DNA from: Limonium bicolor | Lineage: Eukaryota; Streptophyta; Magnoliopsida; Caryophyllales; Plumbaginaceae | Direction: 5' to 3' | Assembly (NCBI GenBank): GCA_023374045.1 | Contig: CM041776.1 | Span: 345,959,636 to 346,023,635 of the forward strand | Length of the DNA stretch: 64,000 nt | Part shown: positions 24,770 through 36,264 of the stretch, one piece after another | How the letters are laid out: each line of letters begins with the position of its first letter | Position numbering within the stretch: position 1 is the first letter of the stretch | Program-made: the position numbers and the translations under genes | Notes under the pieces: generated by a model | Told to the model about the DNA's origin: nothing | What the model saw: only the letters and a program-made list of their open reading frames with translations | Databases searched by the model: none

Positions 24770-26250
24770 CACTGATGCATTCTTATACCGAAACACAAAA
24801 ATCTACAGAAACTGAGATTATGAAACTGATATGCTCTCCCCGATTGTTTTCTTTCTGTTCCTTTCATCCGACTTTGAGTTCATTCCACAAATCATGTAAC
24901 CACTTCGAAACAGACTCCACAATATCATGGATGGCTCCACTGAATTCCCTTATACTGAAACCAAGCTAGTTGAACTGATATCCTTTGTTTCTTCTGTTTT
25001 TACTTTCATTCTTTAATCTGATTGTTATGTTCCCAGTTTGTTTAGCTTCAGTTAGGATTCTTTACATAGTTTGTCCTCAAGGTAAACCCACAGCAACATT
25101 GCCACTGCCACTGAAAATTCACCATACGGGCACTGCATTACTGCAGAAAAAGACAGAAGGTATAAAAACTGATATACCTTGTTATTTCTCTTTCTTGTCC
25201 ATGAGTTTGACTCTAAGTTTTCTCCCACATAATTAAGTGTTTTTGTCAAGGCTTTATACTCCAACTAACCCAACACCAATTGGTTAATGTTGCAGATGCT
25301 CTCAACCACTGAAATGTCCAAATACTGAAAACTGAAACTCAACTGGTGGATTTTCTTGTGTTGATTTGTTTCTGTTAACAACCTATCTCCTATCTCCCTA
25401 ACCTGTGTAGTTACTTAGTTACGTGATTCAGTGCAGTTTCAACTTTAAAACATCCCAAGACAACAAGGTCTGCACTTCTAGAGTTCCTTTACACAAATCT
25501 GTGAATCTGAAACAAAAACCAGAAAACCGAAAACATGAACTGTTGCATTTGCCTTCTGTTTCTTTTTTGTTTGCTCATAAGTTTGTTTTCAGTTCATCCC
25601 CAAAGCACTTTCATACTTAATTAAGTGTTTTCCTCATAGCTTTTGCCCTCAGAAACAGACCAAAGGCAATAAAACAGAACTGCTGTGAAATCCTCAAGGC
25701 TAAATCGAGAAAAACTGAAAGAAAAATGAAGCTATAAAACTAGTAACTTCTCTTCTATTTTCTGTTGGTTCATGAATTTAGTTTCAACTTTCTCTCATTA
25801 CCAACTTGAGTAGTTTAGTGTGTTATAGTCTTTAAGTTCCAACATAATCAATCCTATCATGGTGATCATCCCTGAAATTTCTTTACATAGTACACAGAAA
25901 TCTGAAAAAAAAACTGAGATCGAAAACTGATGCATGCTCTTTCTGTTGTTTTGTTCTCTGCTTAATAACTTAACTTCTAATTTATCCCCAGATCTCATAG
26001 CCACCCAGTTAAGCGTTTTGGTAAGGTTTTTAAACCTACAACAACCTAGAACACAAAGGAAGTTCTACTAGACTTCCTTGATACAGAAGCAGAAATCTGT
26101 AAGACAAGGATTAGGAATCTGATGCACGTTTTTTTTGTTGGCCCTAACCTTCCTGATACACTCCCATCCGTTGATGAGCTAGACCAGTGATTCAACTATG
26201 TATGAGTGCATTACTACTCAATCCCTTCCTATATCACTCTTAGACAACTA
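24770..26250. repeat. Degenerate ~190-bp tandem array inside the CACTA element
   Basis: Eight related units can be followed by the phrase AACTGATAT/AACTGATGC followed by a T/C-rich run (CTCTTTCTGTTGTTTTGTTC), then a TTTGACTCTAAGTTTTC-like segment and TTAAGTGTTTT. The phrase occurs at about 24823, 24973, 25167, 25341, 25538, 25737, 25925 and 26116, spacing 150-199 bp. Copies are strongly diverged and show no shared reading frame. Confidence 0.72.
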
Positions 26251-26619
26251 GTATACTGAAAGCTAATGTTACAGAATAAGGGAGGTTATCAGATTACACT
26301 AGACAGTTTTTTTTGTTTGTTTGTGTTTCCTGTGCATATATCCAGTTAGAGATATCTCACCTCCTTAGTGTCTTAGAAGTTTTCCCTTGGTTGATACCCG
26401 GCACATTATAATGTTTCCAGCCCCTGGGTGACTTCCACAACAGCTGAGAAAAATTCGCCAAAGATCAGGCCTGATAAATCAGGTAGACAGATCATGGGAA
26501 AATCTGATAGGAAATCTACCTGGTTACGTGTTTTGTTTTGAAACAGAAGGGGGCTCTTCTCTCTGGAGAGCTTGACACTATTCCTTGCTGGTGCTCAGAG
26601 AATGAGTTGCAGTGCCCCT

Positions 26620-26965
26620 GGACTACACATCTGGGATGAGTTCTTGTGTGAAAACAGAAAGAAGGTTAGAGGAGGTGGTGCATGTAGGGAATTTGTATGA
26701 GGCAGGAAGAAGATTAAAGGGGTTCACTCTTGGAGTTGCGACTAGAACTGAGCAAGGCAAGAAGGTGGAAGAAGCAGTAGTGGTGGCGGTGGAAGCGATG
26801 TCGGAGGTGAATATAGGAGTGGCGGCGATGGCGAATTGGCGACGATGTAGCAACCTAGGTGGGATTGCGATATCGATCTGGGAGGAGTTGGTAGAGAACG
26901 AGGCGGGCAAAAACAAAGACTTAGGCGCGTTCACGGAAGAAGGTAGTATTTGGCGAAAAAATTAA
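26620..26965 (-). promoter_or_regulatory. GC-rich segment next to the CACTA 5' end, likely first exon or control region
   Basis: Between the right subterminal repeats and the long AT-rich interior lies ~350 bp that is markedly richer in G and C (GTGGCGGTGGAAGCGATGTC, GGCGGCGATGGCG). On the minus strand, the direction of the element's genes, it would be the transcript start region. En/Spm has a GC-rich untranslated first exon in this place that serves as a methylation-sensitive downstream control region. The parallel is inferred from position and composition only. A 103-codon frame (26934-26623) is present but unrecognised. Confidence 0.5.
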
Positions 26966-26974
26966 AAGTAATAG

Positions 26975-27247
26975 TAACAGAGATATCTTATAACACGGTT
27001 TCAACATGTAACCGTGTTATAAATAAGGTTTATAACACGGGTAGGTAAAACCGTGTTATATTGAAGACACTTATAACTCGGGTAACACACAACCGTGTTA
27101 AAAAACCTACTTTCCTGAGTAACATTATTTGTCTCACATATTATAACACGGTTATATTATACAACCGTGTTGTAAAACGTTTTATAACACCATTACGACA
27201 TAACCGAGTTATAAAGTGCGTGTTATATAATATTTTTTCTACTAGTG
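26975..27247. repeat. CACTA subterminal repeats, right end
   Basis: Five head-to-head pairs of ATAACACGGTT/AACCGTGTTAT occur within ~270 bp, for example TTATAACACGGTTTCAACAT followed by GTAACCGTGTTATAA, ending in TTTTTTCTACTAGTG. They mirror the left-end array. Confidence 0.92.
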
Positions 27248-27250
27248 AAC

Positions 27251-28396
27251 ATACATGCGTTGTGCCTATGCTCATTCTCTTCTTGTGGTTATGCCTTTGC
27301 AGAGACAAATCACGGGAGTTGTTGCATCTTGCACCTTGCGAGGCAAACGATAAGCACTATAGAGTCGATTTATTTTTAAATCAGTGCCACACCTTGTGAA
27401 TTGTTTCATCGCATATACAAAGAACATATATACTCGAACTTATTTTACTCTCTCTAGCGACTATAACAATAGAAATATTTTATTTCTTTTATCACACCCT
27501 GTGAGGCAGAAGAAAAGTATTATAGCGGTGGCTTAGTCCCTACTTTTATTATAATCCAAACTCTTAGACATACTCACTTAATACTAGATAATAACATATA
27601 CCAATAGTGAGTAATCAATGACATCCCCTTGGGTTAAATTTCAAATATGTTACATGAAGGGGTTCGAAAGGTATAGGCAAAGAAGATAGGATTGAACATG
27701 TGTTGTACACGAGTGTCTTGCTATTCCCGGGTGCACTATGCTTTAGGACAATGATTATATTGTGGCTCACAAACACTTGAACCTGTTCACGATCAAACAG
27801 ATGTGTTTAGGTGCACCCATAAACTTAACACTTCGGTCTAGCTATGTTTTTATCCCACTATATTTATATTGGATTTATTAAGCTTTACATTACTAATGAC
27901 TTAATTTAAATATATTCTTGTCTTTGTGTTTCATTTAAATGTTTCTTAACGGGCTCAATCATATAAGAAATGAAATAAAAGCAACTACTTGTTTCATTTT
28001 CACTTCATAAAAGAAACAATAGAAGCACGATTTAAGATAGATAAGAACTAAAAATATAAATCTCTCTAATTGCATTCTTAACTATGTAGATATTTTTAGT
28101 CTTTTACATAATGGATACAAAAAGACAAAAGTGGACGATGCATGTGACCTTTATATCAATCTTTGTCTGACCAAACCAGACACATCTTTCGGTTCCTTTC
28201 AATTGAATGCCCAAATCTACAATGTATGTAGTGCATGGGTTCAAACAACTTATAAGTGTGTTCTTTTATTAAACATTATGAAACATAGATGACAAACAAC
28301 TAAACCTAAACAAATCTTTAACTCATTTCCTACTCAAACTATTGAAATTTAAGTAGTGCACTTTTAGAGGGAGTATTTGGTAAGATAAAACAAACT
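27251..28396. other. AT-rich sequence between CACTA and copia elements, no gene seen
   Basis: Flanking genomic sequence without recognisable coding content or repeats. Confidence 0.5.
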
Positions 28397-28729
28397 TGAT
28401 GGTTACAGTATGGTCTTGGTCAATGGCTACATTTACTGTACAACTGTTCGATTGCGAGAGAAATAGGAATGGAGAGGAGCGTAATAGAGATTGAGCAAGA
28501 AGGCGTGAGAACGATGAGTGATCGATACGTAGAAGAACGAAAGAGAGCAAGCGCATGCTTGGGACAAGAAAGAAAGAAGGTTGTATTTCTTGTTACTGAA
28601 AGAATAACCGAGAAGGGGATTTATATAATAAGAGTTTCCAAATTGGAAAATACCCGTTGAGAAGCAACTTTACTTAGCTTGTAAAGAGGGAACTAATAAA
28701 GAAGAAAAGGGGAAGAGAAAATATACCAA

Positions 28730-28776
<47 letters not shown>

Positions 28777-28783
28777 CCTAACA
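28397..28783 (-). repeat. 3' LTR of outer copia, containing a (TA)n tract
   Basis: The LTR starts TGTTAGG directly after the polypurine tract and contains (AT)n at 28732-28774, about 21 dinucleotides, just inside its start. Further in is a plausible promoter motif, TTATATAAATCCCC (minus strand, near 28620). The end at 28397 is tentative. Confidence 0.6.
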
Positions 28784-29721
28784 CCCCCCCCTCAAACCTA
28801 TGGAGAATGGATTTTTCCACGGTTTGTAGAAACGTCTAGCATTCCCATAGACTGAAGTTGACTCCGATAGTCTTTGTCAAGTAAGGCCTTGGTAAGCATG
28901 TCAGCCTTTTGATGAGTATTGGAAATATGGGAGACCTCAATGAGACCGGCTTTGATCTGGTCACGTATGTAATGCACGTCAATTTTGATGTGCTTCGTAC
29001 GTTCATGGAGAACGGGGTTGTGTGCAATGAAAACTACGGATCGATTGTCACACTTCAGCGGTATGGGAGTGATGTCATGAACCCTGAGCTCATAAAGTAG
29101 GCGAGAGAGCCAAGATAACTCTGTAGTGACGCGTCATAAAGCATGGTACTCAACCTCGGCAGAAGAGAGGGAAACACAAGCTTGCTTCTTGGACTTCCAA
29201 GAGATGGGAGCGCCTCCGAAAAGAATATGATATCCACTTACGGACTTGCCATAAATAGAACACGAAGCCCAATCAGAAAATCAGTAGGCAAGAAGAGAAT
29301 AGTCATTAGAATTATTAAAGAAAATGCCAAAACAAAGAGTCTCTTTTATGTATTGAAGAACGCGGGTGGCGGTGTCCCAATGCTTTTGATCAGGTTGTTA
29401 GTTGAACTGACTCAGAAGTTGAACACTGAAGTTGAGATCGGGACGAGAATAGATGAGGTAGTTGAGCTTTCTGATAAGCCGCCGGTATCCGGTGGCATCG
29501 GGCAAGGGACGCCTGTCATGTAAAAGAAGTTTGGTGCCGGGAGCAAGGGGGCTGGCAACGGGATTCTCGGAGGTGACATGATAATCAGCGAGGAGATCTG
29601 TGGCAAATTTGGTTTGAGTGATTGAGACACCGTCAGTAGTGTGATGGAATTCCATGCCGAGAAAGTAACTGAGATTGCCAAGGTCCTTGATTTTGAACAA
29701 ACGATGGAGTTTCTTTGACAT
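28784..29721 (-). pseudogene. Outer copia: reverse transcriptase C-terminal part and RNase H
   Basis: The first piece (29721-29398) shows HRLFKIKDLGNLSYFLGMEF, the hallmark following the YVDD block of Ty1-copia RT, and ends LNFSVQLLSQFN. RNase H residues follow in broken frames: NRSVVFIAHNPVLHERTKHI, HYIRDQIKAGLIEVSHIS, KADMLTKALL. Several stops and frame changes make it inactive. Confidence 0.85.
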
Positions 29722-29726
29722 AATAA

Positions 29727-30033
29727 TGGATTTGATAGAAATCTGACAAAAATTTGATATAAAGAAGATAATAGAATTTATAGAAATTTGATATAAAAGG
29801 AAGAGATTGTTTTTATATTCTAGACATTGTATTTCTATTCATAACAAACTCCCCTATTTATAATCAAAGACAAAACACAAACCTTTACATATGCCCACTT
29901 AATGAAGACTCTACATATACTACAATAATAAATTAACGAAACTTAAGAAACTGATGTAACTGACGAAACTAAATAAACTAATTAAATTGATAAAACTATC
30001 TATATTTGATAGCACACTTTAGATATTTTAACA
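29727..30033 (-). repeat. 3' LTR of inner copia
   Basis: On the minus strand it runs TGTTAAAATATC...TCAAATCCA. It aligns over its full length with 33653-33958 with scattered substitutions and a few short indels, so the insertion is not recent. Confidence 0.9.
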
Positions 30034-30041
30034 CCCCCTGC

Positions 30042-33000
30042 AAGCCGCAAGCGATCTAAATCACTAAGGCTTGGACTATCTGCACGTCCTATCCCCATCT
30101 TAGAGAGATGCTCACGGTAGCTACCAAGTAGAGCTTTTATCATCATATCGGCAAGCTGAGAGGTCGAGGGAGTATAAGAAACATCAACAAGCCCCTGTTT
30201 GATCTTATCATGAACAGAGTGACAATCAAGCTCAATATGTTTTGTACGCTCATGAAAAACCGGATTACGAGCAATATGAACGGCCGACTGATTATCACAC
30301 TTCACCGGTATGGGTGTAATATTAGCAACACCAAGCTCATGAAGAAGCCGGCTAAGCCAAGTAAGCTCTGATGTGACACGTCGGAAACGATATTCTGCTT
30401 ATGCGCTGGAAAGTGACGCAGTTCCTTGTTTCTTGGTTTTCCAAGAGATTAGACTATTCACCAGGAAGATATAATACCCAGACATAGATCTCCTCGTGTC
30501 CGGGCAAGCCGCCCAATCAGAATCACAATAGGCAACCAAATCTAACAGCATTGTAGACCCCTGACAACGAATGATCCCATAAGACAACGTACCCTTCACA
30601 TAACGCAGGGTATGTAGAGCAGCTTGCATACGAGCATCAGTAGGTTGTTGCATAAACTGACTAAGAACGTGAACAGTAAAACAAAGATCTGATCGAGTGT
30701 TAGACAGATAGTTCAATTTCTCGACCAGGCACCGATAAACAAAAGGGTCATCCAGAGGTATGCCATCAATACGGCGTAGAGAAAGTCCGGGCTGCATATG
30801 ACCAACTGTAACTTTGTTGTCTTCACAATTGTTCTCCGTAAGGAGATCCTGGCAGAACTTTCGTTGCATAAGAATTACACCTTGTGATGTATGCAAAAAC
30901 TCGATACCCAGAAAATAATGTAAACTCCCAAGATCCTTAATCTTAAAATTGTCAACCAATACTTGCTTAAGCTGATCTATGTCCTCCTGATGTGTACCAA
31001 CCAGTAACATATCATCGACATAAACTGCAACATAGAGCAAGTGGGAACCATTGGTTCTGTAAAATAAAGAATAGTCATTCTTGGATTGACAAAACATGAG
31101 AGTTTTAAGAAAAAAAGCCAACTTAGAAAACCACTGACGTGAAGCCTGTTTCAAGCCATAGAGAGAACGCTTTAGCAAACAAGCTTTATTACGTCCAGAA
31201 ACATCCAGACTTGGAGGCACCTTCATATATACCTCCTCGTCAAGGTCTCCATGTAAAAAAGCATTATTAATATTCAGTTGATTTACAATCCACCCGTTGT
31301 GAAGAGCCACGGTAAAAAGAGCACGAATTATGGTCATCTTAACAACTGGCGAGAAAGTCTCATGATAATCCAGCCCATGGCGTTGAGTAAAGCCTTTAGC
31401 CACCAAACTTGCCTTATAGCGCTCAAGAGTGACATCAGACTTGAGTTTAATTTTGTAAACCCATTTACAGCCTATAGTTTTCTTTCCCTTAGGCAAATCT
31501 ACAATCTCCCAAGTGTTTGTAGCCTCCAGGGCGTTTTGTTCATTCTGCATAGCCTCTCGCCAATGTGTAAAAACAACCACTTCTTTATATGATTGTGGCT
31601 CCTCCTCTTTCATAATGCGATCAAACGAAGCATGTGAAGCGGTCACAGTGAACGCACAAGAAACCCCAGGCTTAGTATCTGTCAAACTTTGACAATTCTC
31701 CTATAAATTCTCATGTTTTCCTTTATGATAAACACATGCATCTAAAATATCCTGAAAATGAGAAGAAGGCCGATGGCTCTCACAACTAGAGCGTCGAAAA
31801 CCACCTTCTGATTCACCCACATGATCCGGCTTGACCACCACAGATGGCATAACATCTTCACTAGGAGGATGAATAGCGACATTATCACCAGAGGAAGAAC
31901 GCACAAGGGGATTGGGACTATCGACTTCCCAATCCCGAGGAAACTGTTCAGAATAATCAGCAACATGCTCTGAAGAATTAGCGACATTATCATCAGAGGA
32001 AGAACGCACAAGGGGACTGGGACTATCGACTTCCCAATCCCGAGGAAAATGTTCAGAAGAACCAGCAGCATGCTCTAGAGAATTAGAAAACACAATATGG
32101 TCTTTTGTAAAAGGGAAAACAGTGGGATGAAACTTCACATCCTTGTAAACTGCAACTTGTCGAGTATCCAAACTGTATAACTTATGCCCTTTCTTCCTTG
32201 GTTCTTCACCCAAATAAACACAAGCCTCAGTTCGTGGACTAAATTTGCCACCCTTGTCACCAACAAAAGTTCTATAACACAAGAAACCAAAAGGTTGTAT
32301 ATCATCATAACAAGGCTTTGTGCCGTAAAAAGCTTCAAAGGGAGTCTTCCCTTTCAAAGCTTTGGTAGACAACCGAATAATCAAATAGGTTGCATGCAAA
32401 ATACATTCACCCTAGTAAGCAAGCGGAACCGGAGATTGAAAGAAAGGGCTCTGGCGGTCTCAAGAAGGTACTTATGCTTCCTTTCGACCACGACATTTTG
32501 TTGAGGAGTATAAGCACAAGTAGTTTGATGAACTATTCCTTCTCAAGCGAAATAATTTCTCCCTTAATTTTGAACTACCCAATTCTTTTGCATTATCACT
32601 ACAAACCACTTTTACCTTGGCATCGAACTGACGTTCTACCAACTTAAGGAAGCTTACAAGAGCTTCCCATGCTTCACCCTTGTGTCGCAAAAGTTGAACC
32701 CAAGTAATTCTGGTATTATCATCTACAAAACAGATGAAATATTTGTAACCATTATAAGTGGTGACATTAAATGGTCCCCAAACATCCACATGAACCATCT
32801 CAAAAGGTTTTTGAGTTTTAATTTATGAGTGCCCAAACGGAAGACGTTGTGCACTAGCTTTATAACAATTGTCACAAGCATAATATGAGGGAACATCATT
32901 ACTCTTTATAAGTCCCATTTGAACTAGCTTCTGAAACGAACATGGCTATTATAATGTAACTCCACAGCCTTGGCACTAACTCCAGAAACAAGACCAAAAT

Positions 33001-33556
33001 GCTGATGACCAGCTCTCTTTGTCGTGTCTCCCGAAACACAGAAAACCTGACTAGCTCGTTCCGCGTCTAAAATATAAAGACCTTCTTGATCCAGCCCTAT
33101 GACCTCAACTTTATTTGTGATAGAATCTTGTGTAAAACAATATTTCTCACCAAAAATGAGCGGCTGAGCAATTTGTTTTACTAACCTTTCAACGGAGTGT
33201 AAATTGAACTTAAAATCTGAGACGTATAACACATCTTAACCCAGAAATCTTTTCCTAATTCCACATCTCCGACCATAGAAATAACTTGTGGCCTACCGTC
33301 AGGCAAAACCACTGACTTGGAGTGTGACAAAATTCTCCAATTGACAAATAAATTATGAGCTCCAGACATATGATCTATTGCCCCAGTGTCCAATATCCAC
33401 TTTGTACTAAATATATGACTAGTTTGTGAATTCTTACTCAATAAGAAAAGACCTGCCAATTCCTTCTCAGATGGATCAACATACAAAGGATCTGAATAAC
33501 TTATCGCGCTTGTCTCGGCACCAAGCTTCTTCTCAGTTCCTTTTTCACTAGCCATG
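30042..33556 (-). pseudogene. Inner copia pol: protease, integrase, reverse transcriptase, RNase H
   Basis: Starts MASEKGTEKKLGAET (33556). Protease: WILDTGAIDHMSGAHNLF. GAG-pre-integrase: HQHFGLVSGVSAKAVEL. Integrase core: MVHVDVWGPFNVTTYNGYK with the first Asp and VVCSDNAKEL with the second; later SPRTEACVYLGEEPRKKGHK. Reverse transcriptase (31685-30399): WVYKIKLKSDVTLERYKASL, NNAFLHGDLDEEVYM and the YVDDMLLVG active site, then CDSDWAACPDTRRSMSG of RNase H, continuing to NPVFHERTKHIELD near 30250. Frames are broken between protease and integrase (about 33180-33230, 32800-32930), at 32400-32470 and near 30399. No gag-like residues are present upstream. Confidence 0.87.
31870..32060 (-). repeat. 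Tandem duplication in the copia integrase-RT linker
   Basis: A ~115-bp stretch is repeated in frame, giving EHFPRDWEVDSPSPLVRSSS and EQFPRDWEVDSPNPLVRSSS one after the other. Both keep the reading frame, so the linker was lengthened without a frameshift. Confidence 0.85.
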
Positions 33557-33652
33557 TCTGTCTGAGGAAAGAACTGTGATCGTTCTACAACACGGTTCTT
33601 CAATTTGTCATAATCTAAAAGAAAAACATCAATACTTGCTATGATACCATAA

Positions 33653-33958
33653 TGGATTTGATAGAAATCTAACAAAGAATTGATATAAAAAAGATAATAT
33701 AATTGATAGAAATTTGATATAAAAGGAAGATATTGTTTTTGTATTTCGGACCTTGCATTCTGTTCACAACAGACTCCTCTATTCATAATCTAAGACAAAA
33801 CACAAACCTTTACATATGCACACTTAATGAAGACTCTACATATACTACAATAATAAATTGACGAAACTTAAGAAACTGATGTAACTGACGAAACTTAAGA
33901 AACTAAATAAAATGACGAAACTATCTATATTTAATAGCACACTTTAGATATTCCAACA
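33653..33958 (-). repeat. 5' LTR of inner copia
   Basis: Begins TGTTGGAATATC on the minus strand and ends AAATCCA next to the primer-binding site. Its partner is 29727-30033. Confidence 0.9.
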
Positions 33959-33963
33959 TATAA

Positions 33964-35497
33964 GTGATTTTGTCGTCATCATTTCCGTAAATGATGATAT
34001 CATCCACTTAAACACCAAGAAAAAGGATGGATGCGCCATGGCTCCATTTGAAAAGAAAGTGATCATTATCTAACATGGTGAAGCCCAAATTTATGAGGGA
34101 GGCGCACAGCTTGGCATACCATTGGCGAGAAGCTTATTTGATACCGTATAATGATTTTTGAAGTTTGCAAACCAATCCATTTGTTTTGGTGGCGAGGCCA
34201 TCGGGAACTTTCATGTAGATTTTCTCATGCATGTCACCGTGGATGAAGGCATTATTGACGTCCAGTTGATGGATTTTCCAACGTCGTTTTGTGGTTACGG
34301 ATACTAAGGCATGGATGGCGGTCATTTTGACCACTAGAGTGAAGGTCTCGTTAAAGTCTTCACCTTCCTTTCGGGTGAAGCCCCGAACAACCAAGCGTGC
34401 CTTATAGCGTTCAATATTTCCATCGGCTTTGTATTTGACTCGATAAACCCATTGACATGTAATGCATCCCTTTCTTTTAGGGAGTTTAACCAAACTCCAA
34501 GTCTGATTAGCTTCGAGGGCCTTGAGTTCAATGGCCATGGTGTCGTGCCACTCAAAAAATTGCGAGGTAATCTGATAGGAGGAAGGTTCGGGTGAACAAT
34601 AACGTAAGACCTAGGAACACATAATACGTGATGGAACAATGTCAGTTAAAGTTTGTATATCAGGCATAAGTTTTGGGCGAGAATATTCAATTCTCGTAGA
34701 TAGAAGATGAGTGAAAGGGTCAGAGAGAGTGTGATTGCACTCGTAGTCATTCAGCTTTGCCGGGGGATGTCAGACACGTGTTGATCGTCTAGGTCCATCA
34801 ATGATGATGTCGCCAGGAGTTTCGGTGATGGATAAATCATCAGTTGTTGGACCGTTATCCCCATGCATTTGATGTTCCGCATGATTGTCCTGATTTGGAT
34901 GAAGAATGGTCTGGGCCTCGTCAACACTGTCGTGGTGATTTGTGTCTGGCCCAAGAACGGAGTTGTTGTCCTCACGTATTGTTGTGTCTTCGATTGTATC
35001 AAAATGTTATAGGATTGGTGGGCTTGGATTTCGTCGATTCCAGGCGCGATGCTGATGGTCATCACGGTCATCATTTGTATTTAATAGGAAAATAGAAAGT
35101 TTCATAATCATCATGGGTGCCTTCGGTGGGTTGGGCCTGCAAGGGAAAAATGTGTTCATAAAACGTTAAGTCTTTGCTTGTTATAACATGTTTTTCATTA
35201 ATAAGAAAAACTCAATTGCCCTTTTTGCATAAACCTGGGCCCAAGTATACACCGCGATGTCAGCAATCATTGAATTTTGATTGAGAAATAGTTGGTCTAG
35301 CATGATAGACTAAGGAACCAAACGTTTTAATGCTATTGAGGTTAGAAGAAAGCCCATATAAGTATTCGTGGGGAGACATCCCATTCAAGGTTGAAGAAGG
35401 TAATCTATTTATGAGGAATGTGGCCATCAAAACAGTCTCTTCCCAATAGCGTAAATCGAGACCAAATTGAAAGAAAAGAGCACAAGCTGTTTCAAGG
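33964..35497 (-). pseudogene. Outer copia: integrase C-terminal part and N-terminal RT
   Basis: From the right: RYWEETVLMATFLINRLPSS and SPYEYLYGLSSNLNSIKTFG (integrase), GVYLGPGLCKKG, a linker, then RT with QTWSLVKLPKRKGCITCQWV, ERYKARLVVRGFTRKEGEDF, HQLDVNNAFIHGDMHEKIYM and, at the insertion edge, LVDDIIIYGNDDDKITY. The sequence then continues on the far side of the inner element. It contains stops, for example after KSLYGIK. Confidence 0.85.
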
Positions 35498-36264
35498 TAG
35501 AGGTGGCAATGGGTCGGGTACGGGTTGGGTGAAGCTTCACCCCACTGTGGAGGGTGATTTTTCGGTATGAGGGGGGTCTATTTAAATGTGGTCTGACTGA
35601 AAAGTCGAGACCGTAGACAAAAGCCATTCTGTGGAGGGTGAAAACCTGTTATTCATGGCAGCCCTCAAATACCTACTTTATCGTCCGTCTTTCCCAGAAA
35701 GCATAAGGGAGAGTGCAAGTGTGCACTACACCCGCTCTCAATGGGCTCCACGCGGACTTATGCCCTAGAGGCGGAAGTTGATTAGAGTCGCCACCTAGTT
35801 TGACCTAAGGAACTAGGAAGGGAGGAGAAGGGTTCTAAGAACCGTTAATTGACTCTGAAATTGTGGATAGGACTTATCTAGTCATGTCAGAGATTCTATG
35901 TGGGTTCGCACTGGGTTACACCCCTTAGAAGTGGCAACGACCACGACTTCGGATTGGTGCCCGAGGAAACCTCGGTCTCCAATTGTCGGGATTACCTTCT
36001 TTCAAAACCTTATTAAAGAGATTCATTTCAAAGGGCCACAAGGATAGGATTAGGACAGGAAGAGAGAAAGAGAGTGGATGAGGCGAGCTTTTCTGCCAAG
36101 CTAGCGCCAAGAAGAGGAGTTGATGAATTCGAATGAGTATAGACTGAAAGATTTGGAATCTGATTTTGAGAGTTGAAGAAGTCGAGGGTTTGTGGGAGTC
36201 AGAAGGGATTTGAATGTTTGATAGACATGAATATCGTCCTAGAGTTGGGAAAATGGTTTTTTGG

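Larger units (their letters stand above)
12411..27247 (-). mobile_element. Complete CACTA (En/Spm) transposon, 14.8 kb
   Basis: The left end reads CACTAGTGGAAAAAACG and the right end, on the other strand, CACTAGTAGAAAAAATA, so the termini are matching inverted repeats starting CACTA. The flanking 3 bases are AAC on both sides (12408-12410 and 27248-27250), the duplication size expected for CACTA elements. Both ends carry arrays of ATAACACGGTT and its complement. Two multi-exon genes, both on the minus strand, lie inside: TNP2 transposase (18086-21389) and a Transposase_24/Ulp1 protein (13294-17938). The 5' end of the transcription unit is therefore at the right. Confidence 0.93.
29727..33958 (-). 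mobile_element. Inner Ty1-copia element without gag, inserted in the outer RT
   Basis: Two LTRs of 307 and 306 bp bound a minus-strand internal region. The primer-binding site after the 5' LTR (minus TGGTATCATAGC, plus-strand 33639-33650) fits initiator Met-tRNA. The polypurine tract before the 3' LTR is GCTTGCAGGGGG (30045-30034). Flanking pentamers AATAA (29722-29726) and TATAA (33959-33963) differ at one base, consistent with an old 5-bp duplication. Coding starts almost directly at protease, so gag is absent. Confidence 0.88.
28397..35497 (-). mobile_element. Outer Ty1-copia element, 5' truncated and split by another copia
   Basis: On the minus strand the element reads integrase C-terminal part (35497-34670), reverse transcriptase (34640-33964), then after the inserted element RT end and RNase H (29721-28830), a polypurine tract (GGTTTGAGGGGGGGG, 28798-28784) and a 3' LTR starting TGTTAGGATTATA at 28783. 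Its gag, protease and 5' LTR are missing; the break lies at about 35497, inside LETA(R/C)ALFFQ. The LTR's outer limit (28397, ending ACCATCA) is a guess based on the TG/CA rule. Confidence 0.8.

Noticed and set aside
26612..26965. 117-codon plus-strand frame in the GC-rich patch
   Set aside because: Runs against the element's gene direction, has no homology, and overlaps an equally open minus-strand frame, as expected of GC-rich sequence.
35345..35365. CATAT as a target duplication for block X (matching 41798-41802)
   Set aside because: Outer copia integrase reads on without a break well past this point, so block X cannot start there.
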